Assembly (NCBI GenBank): GCA_900318545.1
Contig: ONLC01000094.1
Coordinates: 1 to 7,770 of the forward strand
Length of the DNA stretch: 7,770 nt
From: an uncultured Eubacteriales bacterium
Lineage (GTDB): Bacteria; Bacillota; Clostridia; Oscillospirales; Ruminococcaceae
Direction: 5' to 3'
The position numbers and the translations under genes were made by a program. Under the pieces are notes generated by a model. The model ran no database searches. It was given only the letters and a program-made list of their open reading frames with translations, and was not told the DNA's origin. Positions 1 to 4,905 of the stretch are shown here, one piece after another; the first letter of the stretch is position 1; each line of letters begins with the position of its first letter.

Positions 1-570
1 GCAAAGCCTGCCGAGCAGACAGCCTCGACCACAAGAAAGACCACAGCTGCCGAGGAGGAGCCCTCACCGGCTGAGACTAAGGCAACCACTGCACAGACTC
101 AGGCGACCACTCAGCAGACAACAAAGGCAACCACTAAGGAGACCACCAAGGCGACCGAAGCACCTGCTCCCACGCCTGCACCCTCGGGTGATTCCAGCAA
201 GATAAACACAGTGCTTGCCTATGCGAAGAGCAACGTTGGAGGCTCTTATGTCTGGGGCGGAGCAAGCTTCAAGGCCTGCGACTGCTCGGGACTGGTCATG
301 CTCTCCTTTGCACAGGCAGGTATCAGCCTTCCGCATTATGCGGCATCACAGGCGGAGTACGGCACAACAGTTTCCTATAACAACATACAGCCGGGTGATG
401 TAGTTTTCTTTGGCGGCACTAACTATTCGAGCATCTACCATGTAGGCATCTACATCGGTGACGGCCTTATGGTACACGCACAGAACTCCGCAACGGGAAT
501 AGTTATCTCAAACCTTGCAAACTTCTCCCACTGGGGCAACCCGATAACCGTAATAAAAAGACTTATATAA
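1..570 (+). CDS. NlpC/P60-family cell-wall peptidase, C-terminal part (5' end outside window)
   Basis: The frame is open from base 1, so 189 C-terminal residues are visible and the true start lies upstream; a GTG at 211 is internal and has no convincing ribosome site. Visible residues 1-66 form a low-complexity linker rich in Thr, Lys, Ala, Gln and Pro with repeated KATT/QATT units. Residues 67-189 form an NlpC/P60 domain: nucleophile Cys95 in DCSGL, His147 in YHVGIYIG and the third catalytic-site His159 in MVHA, with PGDVVFF between them. Family members are papain-like peptidases that cut peptide stems of peptidoglycan, usually gamma-D-Glu to diamino acid bonds, outside the membrane. A signal peptide and other wall-binding domains would be expected in the missing part but cannot be seen. 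The gene ends just before a terminator and faces the htrA-like gene tail to tail. The family call is firm; the exact bond cut is not known. Confidence 0.9.
   Translation, partial: AKPAEQTASTTRKTTAAEEEPSPAETKATTAQTQATTQQTTKATTKETTKATEAPAPTPAPSGDSSKINTVLAYAKSNVGGSYVWGGASFKACDCSGLVMLSFAQAGISLPHYAASQAEYGTTVSYNNIQPGDVVFFGGTNYSSIYHVGIYIGDGLMVHAQNSATGIVISNLANFSHWGNPITVIKRLI
79..159 (+). repeat. Degenerate 12-nt repeat coding a Thr/Lys/Ala linker
   Basis: The motif AAGGCAACCACT occurs exactly at 79-90 and 124-135, with close variants at 100-111 (CAGGCGACCACT) and 148-159 (AAGGCGACCGAA). It codes the K/Q-A-T-T units of the linker in front of the NlpC/P60 domain. Such linkers are common spacers in wall-associated proteins and may change length by slippage. 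Confidence 0.6.
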
Positions 571-573
571 GCA

Positions 574-605
574 GAAAGCTGTACCACTTCGGTACAGCTT
601 TTCTT
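574..605 (+). terminator. Rho-independent terminator between convergent genes
   Basis: Perfect 11-bp stem 575-585 with 591-601 (core AGCTGTACC / GGTACAGCT), loop ACTTC, followed by a short T-rich tract. It begins 4 nt after the stop of the NlpC/P60 gene. The right arm ends next to the stop codon of the htrA-like gene on the other strand (604-606). The stem is symmetrical with A's on the left side, so it may also stop transcription of the opposite operon, but the T tract on that side is only three bases. Confidence 0.85.
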
Positions 606-1908
606 ATGATTCTATAAGTCCACCGTTATCCTCCATAAGCTTAAAGCTTATCTCAAACTCATCATATCCGCCGTCAGTATTTTCACGGCAGACCTCGCAG
701 GTAACAGTGTCGCCTGCTTTTTTATCCTTGTAAATATCCGATACGTTTTCAAAGCTCAGCGGATCCTTTCCATCGATAGCTGTTATGATGTCGCCCTCCT
801 GAAGCTCCGTATTGGCAATATCGCAGTCCTCGGATATGCCGACAACGTAAAGACCCTTCAGCATATCATTGATATCCGCAGTAGTCTCAGATACTGCATA
901 GTAGGTTATGCCCATTTTCACTCTGCCTGTAACATAGCCCTTCTCGATTATATCCTCAATGACAGGCTTTAGCTGCTCGGTAGTTATCGCAAAGCCTATA
1001 CCCTCATAGTCATTCGAGGACAGCTTCGACGAGGTTATCCCTATAACCTGCCCCCACATATTGAAGAGCCCTCCGCCCGAATTGCCGGGGTTTATCGGAG
1101 CGTCTATCTGTATGCAGTTGATATAGTCGGTTCCGTCCTTTGAGCGTACCTTTCTGTTCACAGACGATACCACTCCGACAGTTACCGAGTTATTATATCC
1201 CGCAGGTGAGCCTATAGTCACCACCTGCTCGCCCTGTACCACTGAGTCAGAATCCCCGAACTCCGCAGGAGTAAGCCCCTGTGCAGGTATCTTTATCACC
1301 GCAATATCGGTAGTTTCATCTGCACCTACAAGCTTTGCAGCGTACTCAATGCCGTCATTCGTGACTACCTTCATACCCTTCTGCGCACCAGCGATAACGT
1401 GAGCGTTCGTAACTATATAGCCTGTGTCCGTCATTATAACACCGCTGCCCTGCCCCTTTGAGAGCACAGCCTTATCCTGAGAGTAGGTTTCTATATACAC
1501 AACGCTGTTTGCGGCAGCCTTTGCAACGCCCTCGGTAGTGTAGCGGCCGTCCTCCTGCATATACTGCGAGTCAAGCTTCGGCCTTTCGCTTACGGGCAGG
1601 GTAAAGTTCATATTCTTTCCGCCCGAAATAAGATTTGAAAGCCAGCCGTTTCCCCTGAGCGATATCATCGAGATACCTATTCCCGAGCAAACAAGCATAA
1701 CAGCAAGACCGACCTTCAGAAGGATACCTAAGGCTCTTCCCTTCTTCTTCGGCTCCTTGCTTTTCTTGATGCCCTTCCAGAAGTCATCTCCGGCATCCTC
1801 CACTCTTACCATGCCCTCGGGCAGCCTGAGAGGATCATTCTCATCGGGCTGAGAGCTCTGCTCCGCCTTTTCGGTGAGGTCCTTTTCGGCCTCTTCAAAG
1901 TAATCCAC
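604..1908 (-). CDS. HtrA/DegP-like membrane-anchored serine protease with PDZ domain
   Basis: The chosen start is GTG at 1908, because AAGGAG (1915-1920) sits 6 nt upstream; the in-frame ATG at 1959 would overlap the kinase gene and gives an unconvincing basic 17-residue extension. The protein is then 434 residues. Residues 1-58 are charged and presumably cytoplasmic, ending in a Lys-rich stretch. Residues 60-84 form a single membrane span, placing the rest outside. Residues about 120-325 are a trypsin-like S1C protease with the complete triad: His170 in TNAHVI, Asp201 in TDIAVIKI and Ser277 in GNSGGGL. Residues about 333-425 are one PDZ domain (LQEGDIITAIDG). HtrA proteins degrade or refold misfolded exported proteins. 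It is the third gene of the regulator-kinase operon, and the kinase TAA overlaps its Shine-Dalgarno site, so translation is probably coupled. In Bacillus, CssRS controls htrA genes; a similar role here is inference. Confidence 0.93.
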   Translation of the reverse strand: MDYFEEAEKDLTEKAEQSSQPDENDPLRLPEGMVRVEDAGDDFWKGIKKSKEPKKKGRALGILLKVGLAVMLVCSGIGISMISLRGNGWLSNLISGGKNMNFTLPVSERPKLDSQYMQEDGRYTTEGVAKAAANSVVYIETYSQDKAVLSKGQGSGVIMTDTGYIVTNAHVIAGAQKGMKVVTNDGIEYAAKLVGADETTDIAVIKIPAQGLTPAEFGDSDSVVQGEQVVTIGSPAGYNNSVTVGVVSSVNRKVRSKDGTDYINCIQIDAPINPGNSGGGLFNMWGQVIGITSSKLSSNDYEGIGFAITTEQLKPVIEDIIEKGYVTGRVKMGITYYAVSETTADINDMLKGLYVVGISEDCDIANTELQEGDIITAIDGKDPLSFENVSDIYKDKKAGDTVTCEVCRENTDGGYDEFEISFKLMEDNGGLIES

Positions 1909-1914
1909 ACTATT

Positions 1915-1920
1915 CTCCTT
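1915..1920 (-). promoter_or_regulatory. Ribosome binding site deciding the htrA GTG start
   Basis: On the minus strand AAGGAG lies 6 nt before GTG at 1908-1906. The first two bases of the site are the last two bases of the TAA stop (1919-1921) of the upstream kinase gene, which favours reinitiation by ribosomes finishing the kinase. Confidence 0.8.
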
Positions 1921-3346
1921 AGTTTTCTTCCTTCGCCTTGCTCGGCAAGGTAAATACAAACTCGGTGTACTCTCCCTTTACGCTTCTTACCATTATCTCG
2001 CCGCCGTGCAGCCTGATAATGGAGCGTACTATATTCAGTCCGAGACCCACACCCGTCTTGTCTATGCCACGGGATTTGTCCGTCTTGTAAAATCTGTCGA
2101 ACACCAGCGGAAGCTCGTCCTCGGAGAGACCCTCGCCGCTGTTCTTTATCGAAATAGCTGTCATTCTGCCCTGCGGTGTGAATGAAAACTCTATATATCC
2201 GCCCTTATCAACAAACTTGATGGCGTTCTCGATAAGGTTATACATCACCTGATGAACAAGGTCATTATCGGCATACAGATTTATCCTGTCCGTATCAAGA
2301 CCTCTTATCTCGATCTGCTTTTCATCAAGCCTTGTTTCAAAGGTAGCAAGCGTATCGACTATAGGCTCCAGCACAGAGAAGTACTGCATATTCGGTTCAA
2401 GCTCGCCTGCCTCGATCTTGGCAAGGTTCAGCATACTTCTTACAAGTCTTGCAAGCCTGTTTACCTCAGAGGATATTATCTTCATATATCTCGGCTGCTC
2501 CTCCGGAGGGATAGTGCCGTCTATCATTCCGTCAATGAAGCCGCCTATAGAGGTCATAGGCGTTCTGAGCTCGTGAGATACGTTCGCTAAGAAGCTGTTT
2601 CTCATAGTGTCATAGCTTTTGAGGTTCGCTGTCATCTCATTGAACGAATTCGCAAGCTGATCGAACTCTGCTACAGAGTACTCAGGCAGGGTAACAGAAA
2701 AGTCTCCCCTACCTATCTTAGCCGAGGCATCAGCTATCTCCTTAACGGGGCTTGTGAGCTTCAGGGTCATAAAGTACACAAGAAACATTACTATAACAAG
2801 CACCATTACCGCAGAAATAATAAACAGCTCCGCCAGATTGCCGAGATACTCTCTCTGCTCGTCCTGTGAGGACACCGCCAGCAAATAATAATCGGGACCG
2901 TTCGCTGTGAACTTCGTTCCGACAATATGAGCACTTTCCCTGAGGCTCTTACCCAGATCCCCATAGACATAATTATAGCCCTCTGAAAACGCTTCAAGGC
3001 TTTTCGCATTTATCGCCTCGGGAAGATTTCCTATACTGCCCGAGGTCGTTCCCGTGATGATCTGTCCGTCATCGGAACAAAGGATAAAATCCACATTCGC
3101 ATCAAAAGCATATCTCTCATACTCTGCCGTTACCAGAGCCTTCCATGCTGCAGGATTATCCTCTATCCTGTCACGGGTATAGGATGCGAGCGACCTTGTC
3201 TGCTTTTCAAGAAGGCTCTTTTCGTTGCTTATAAAGTACCGTGAAGAAACAAGCAGTAATACTGCGCCTAAGCATACGAAGCTGACGAGTATTACTGCTG
3301 AACAAATTGCAAAGTATTTAAAGAATATGCTTACTTTCTTATTCAT
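1919..3346 (-). CDS. Sensor histidine kinase (HAMP-HisKA-HATPase)
   Basis: A 475-residue transmembrane kinase. Residues 8-36 form the first membrane span; about 37-170 form an extracytoplasmic sensing domain of unrecognised type (size suits a PAS/Cache-like fold); 172-195 form the second span. HAMP follows at about 196-247. HisKA has the phosphoacceptor His258 in SHELRTP. The ATPase domain has an N box with Asn370 and Asn374 (NLIEN), an F box FDRFY (416-420) and a G2 box GVGLGL near 432-437. The G1 box reads NSGEGL (402-407) rather than the classical DxGxG. The kinase should phosphorylate the regulator encoded just upstream, whose stop overlaps this start by 8 nt; the ribosome site AAGGAG (3350-3355) lies inside the regulator gene with a short 3-nt spacer. 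The architecture is that of PhoR/ResE/CssS kinases; the signal cannot be read from sequence. Confidence 0.95.
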   Translation of the reverse strand: MNKKVSIFFKYFAICSAVILVSFVCLGAVLLLVSSRYFISNEKSLLEKQTRSLASYTRDRIEDNPAAWKALVTAEYERYAFDANVDFILCSDDGQIITGTTSGSIGNLPEAINAKSLEAFSEGYNYVYGDLGKSLRESAHIVGTKFTANGPDYYLLAVSSQDEQREYLGNLAELFIISAVMVLVIVMFLVYFMTLKLTSPVKEIADASAKIGRGDFSVTLPEYSVAEFDQLANSFNEMTANLKSYDTMRNSFLANVSHELRTPMTSIGGFIDGMIDGTIPPEEQPRYMKIISSEVNRLARLVRSMLNLAKIEAGELEPNMQYFSVLEPIVDTLATFETRLDEKQIEIRGLDTDRINLYADNDLVHQVMYNLIENAIKFVDKGGYIEFSFTPQGRMTAISIKNSGEGLSEDELPLVFDRFYKTDKSRGIDKTGVGLGLNIVRSIIRLHGGEIMVRSVKGEYTEFVFTLPSKAKEEN

Positions 3347-4043
3347 GTGCTCCTTCTGCGACCTCGAACTTATATCCGACGCCCCAGACAGTCTTTAAAG
3401 CCCACTTATCCGAAACACCCTCGAGCTTCTCTCTGAGTCTCTTTACATGAACGTCTATCGTTCTCGAGTCTCCGTAATACTCAAAGCCCCATACCTCATC
3501 AAGAAGCTGGTCTCTTGTATATACTCTGTTCGGATTGGAAGCAAGATGGAACAAAAGCTCAAGCTCCTTCGGCGGTGTGTCAAGCACCTGTCCGTTTACT
3601 CTGAGCTCATATCTTGTCATATTAACGGAAAGCTTGTCATACTTAACTTCCTTGACCTCGCTCTCAGCGTTGCTCTGTCCTACTCTTCTGTATACAGCCT
3701 TGATTCTGGCGATAACTTCCTTCGTATCAAAAGGCTTGACAATGTAGTCATCAGCACCAAGCTCCAGACCAAGCACCTTATCAAAGGTCTCGCTCTTTGC
3801 TGTGATCATAATGATCGGCACATTTGACTTCTTTCTTACCTCACGGCATACCTGCCAGCCGTCAATTCCCGGCAGCATTACATCAAGCAGGATTATGTCA
3901 GGCTTCAGTGCGTTGATCTTGACGATCGCTTCCTCTCCGTCATGTGCGAGGATAACTCCATATCCATCCTTTTCAAGATAAAGACGCAAAAGCTCGCAAA
4001 TGTTTTTGTCGTCATCCACTACTAAAACTCTGCCTAATGACAT
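3339..4043 (-). CDS. OmpR/PhoB-family response regulator
   Basis: A 234-residue, full-length response regulator. The receiver domain (residues 4-118) has the acidic pair Asp10/Asp11, phosphoacceptor Asp54 in LLDVMLPG, Thr81 and Lys103 in the KPF motif, so all switch residues are present. A short linker leads to an OmpR-type winged-helix DNA-binding domain (about 132-228) ending in the typical TVWGVGYKF. It should bind tandem promoter sites as a dimer when phosphorylated by the kinase encoded next. The ATG at 4043 is preceded by AAGGGGG (4051-4057) with a 7-nt spacer. It heads a three-gene operon and is preceded by two predicted promoters in the 570-nt intergenic region; palindromes there could be its own operators, though this is not shown. 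Relationship to PhoP, ResD, WalR or CssR cannot be settled by eye. Confidence 0.95.
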   Translation of the reverse strand: MSLGRVLVVDDDKNICELLRLYLEKDGYGVILAHDGEEAIVKINALKPDIILLDVMLPGIDGWQVCREVRKKSNVPIIMITAKSETFDKVLGLELGADDYIVKPFDTKEVIARIKAVYRRVGQSNAESEVKEVKYDKLSVNMTRYELRVNGQVLDTPPKELELLFHLASNPNRVYTRDQLLDEVWGFEYYGDSRTIDVHVKRLREKLEGVSDKWALKTVWGVGYKFEVAEGAHE

Positions 4044-4050
4044 CTTAATT

Positions 4051-4057
4051 CCCCCTT
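4051..4057 (-). promoter_or_regulatory. Ribosome binding site of the response regulator gene
   Basis: Minus-strand AAGGGGG lies 7 nt before the ATG at 4043. A small hairpin (CCCG-AAAG-CGGG, 4065-4076) lies just upstream in the same leader. Confidence 0.7.
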
Positions 4058-4127
4058 CATATTTCCCGCTTTCGGGTTATAAATGATCCTTGACCATTTC
4101 TGTCTGAAAATTTCAATTGATATAGAT

Positions 4128-4150
4128 ATTATAACAAATTTACAATTGGC
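4128..4150 (-). promoter_or_regulatory. Predicted promoter P2 of the regulator-kinase-htrA operon
   Basis: On the minus strand a perfect TATAAT (4128-4133) is preceded by TGT, giving an extended -10 element. No good -35 hexamer is found at 16-18 nt, which extended -10 promoters can tolerate. Expected start near 4121, leaving a leader of about 77 nt. It lies between the arms of an inverted repeat (4095-4104 and 4148-4157). Confidence 0.55.
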
Positions 4151-4171
4151 AGAAATGAAATCAGTATGAAC

Positions 4172-4181
4172 TTAACGTTAA
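4172..4181. promoter_or_regulatory. Palindrome TTAACGTTAA in the operon leader, possible operator
   Basis: A perfect 10-bp palindrome just downstream of the predicted P1 start. On the minus strand it is part of a TTAATG-AAAA-TTAACG-TTAAGT series, reminiscent of the TTAACA-type direct repeats bound by PhoP-family regulators. Function is inferred only from position and symmetry. Confidence 0.35.
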
Positions 4182-4190
4182 TTTTCATTA

Positions 4191-4220
4191 ATTATAACAT
4201 ATTTCACCCTCATTTGTCAA
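4191..4220 (-). promoter_or_regulatory. Predicted main promoter P1 of the regulator-kinase-htrA operon
   Basis: On the minus strand a perfect -35 TTGACA (4215-4220), an 18-nt spacer and a perfect TATAAT -10 (4191-4196) preceded by TGT. This is a near-consensus housekeeping sigma promoter. Expected start near 4184, giving a leader of about 140 nt. Palindromes lie just upstream (4240-4253) and just downstream (4172-4181). Confidence 0.8.
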
Positions 4221-4239
4221 CAAAAAATACAATCTTTAA

Positions 4240-4253
4240 ATATGTTAACATAT
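4240..4253. promoter_or_regulatory. 14-bp palindrome ATATGTTAACATAT upstream of P1
   Basis: A perfect palindrome with a central GTTAAC, located 20 nt upstream of the P1 -35 box as read on the minus strand. The position suits an activator site. Its centre is 70 bp from the centre of the other GTTAA palindrome at 4172-4181. The bound protein is unknown. Confidence 0.4.
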
Positions 4254-4486
4254 AAATTCGGCAGATTTCACTAATTCAAAATAGAAATATCAGCCAAATA
4301 CTCAAATCTTCACCAACAGGAAAAACGCTCTGAAATCACGATATTACGCAGTTTCTAAGCTATCCCCTCAATAACGATACAAATACAGCACAATTGTGTT
4401 ATTGTTAAAAATCTCCAAAAAATTTCTCTATAGAATGTTAGAAATTATGCAAGGCTACAAAGTTTGTTAAAACCTCCCTAAAAGGC
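4254..4486. other. AT-rich intergenic stretch without a gene
   Basis: This part of the 570-nt divergent region (4044-4613) has no credible reading frame and no recognised RNA gene. The only structure seen is a 10-bp palindrome CACAATTGTG at 4389-4398, flanked by a 7-bp inverted repeat CAATAAC (4369-4375) / GTTATTG (4398-4404). Confidence 0.5.
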
Positions 4487-4514
4487 TTGAATTTTACGAA
4501 AAAGGTGCTAAAAT
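4487..4514 (+). promoter_or_regulatory. groESL promoter
   Basis: TTGAAT (4487-4492), a 16-nt spacer and TAAAAT (4509-4514) preceded by TGC, which makes an extended -10. Predicted start near 4521, so the CIRCE operator covers the start site and HrcA bound there would block transcription. The leader is about 93 nt. An alternative -10 at 4514-4519 (TATATT) is less well placed. Confidence 0.7.
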
Positions 4515-4518
4515 ATAT

Positions 4519-4545
4519 TTAGCACTCAAAAAGCAAGAGTGCTAA
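4519..4545. promoter_or_regulatory. CIRCE operator (HrcA binding site)
   Basis: A perfect match to the CIRCE consensus TTAGCACTC-N9-GAGTGCTAA: left arm 4519-4527, right arm 4537-4545. HrcA represses groESL (and often dnaK) operons through this site in many Gram-positive bacteria, with release on heat shock when GroEL is occupied by unfolded protein. Its position at the predicted start site of groESL agrees with this. Confidence 0.97.
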
Positions 4546-4563
4546 AATCATTAAAATCATAGG

Positions 4564-4590
4564 AGAAGCAGGAGCTTAGCTGCGGCTTCT
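4564..4590 (+). other. Small hairpin in the groESL leader
   Basis: AGAAGC (4564-4569) pairs with GCTTCT (4585-4590) around a 15-nt loop that has an alternative GCAG/CTGC pairing. It lies between CIRCE and the groES ribosome site. It could affect mRNA stability; no known riboswitch or thermometer is recognised. Confidence 0.35.
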
Positions 4591-4597
4591 TACTTTT

Positions 4598-4605
4598 AAA
4601 GGAGG
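4598..4605 (+). promoter_or_regulatory. Strong ribosome binding site of groES
   Basis: AAAGGAGG, close to the full anti-Shine-Dalgarno complement, 8 nt before the ATG at 4614. Confidence 0.85.
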
Positions 4606-4613
4606 AAAACATA

Positions 4614-4886
4614 ATGACTATCAAACCGTTACAGGACAGAGTAGTTGTCAAAATGGCAGAGGCTGAGGAGACCACCAAGAGCGGTATCATACTTACAGGC
4701 TCAGCAAAGGAAAAGCCTGAGGTAGCAGAGGTCATCGAGGTCGGCGCAGGAAAGAAGGACGTTGAGATGACAGTAAAGAAGGGCGACAAGGTGCTGCTCT
4801 CCAAGTACAGCGGCACTAATGTAAAGCTCGAGGGCGAGGAATACATCATCGTTAAAATGGAAGATATCCTTGCAATAGTAAAATAA
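4614..4886 (+). CDS. groES: Co-chaperonin GroES (Hsp10)
   Basis: A 90-residue protein beginning TIKPLQDRVVVK, the standard GroES start. The mobile loop spans about residues 15-34 with the hydrophobic tripeptide IIL (25-27) that docks on GroEL apical domains. The C-terminal EEYIIVKMEDILAIV is typical. Seven copies form the lid of the GroEL folding chamber in the cytoplasm. It is shorter than the usual 94-97 residues because the roof hairpin region (GAGKKDVEMTV, about 44-54) appears to lack roughly four residues relative to the family pattern as remembered. groEL follows after 19 nt, and both are under one CIRCE-controlled promoter. Confidence 0.97.
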   Translation: MTIKPLQDRVVVKMAEAEETTKSGIILTGSAKEKPEVAEVIEVGAGKKDVEMTVKKGDKVLLSKYSGTNVKLEGEEYIIVKMEDILAIVK

Positions 4887-4890
4887 TAGA

Positions 4891-4897
4891 AAGAGGT
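4891..4897 (+). promoter_or_regulatory. Ribosome binding site of groEL
   Basis: AAGAGGT lies 8 nt before the ATG at 4906, in the 19-nt gap after groES. It is a weaker match than the groES site. Confidence 0.7.
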
Positions 4898-4905
4898 AAT
4901 TTATA

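Noticed and set aside
1909..1959. Longer ATG start for the htrA-like gene
   Set aside because: It overlaps the kinase gene and lacks a ribosome site; the GTG at 1908 has AAGGAG at 6 nt.
2252..2590. Open frame on the plus strand opposite the kinase gene
   Set aside because: It covers the conserved HisKA and N-box coding region on the other strand and has no family features.
4561..4600. Short leader peptide in the groESL leader suggested by AGGAG repeats
   Set aside because: No ATG, GTG or TTG follows either AGGAG at a usable distance before the groES ribosome site.
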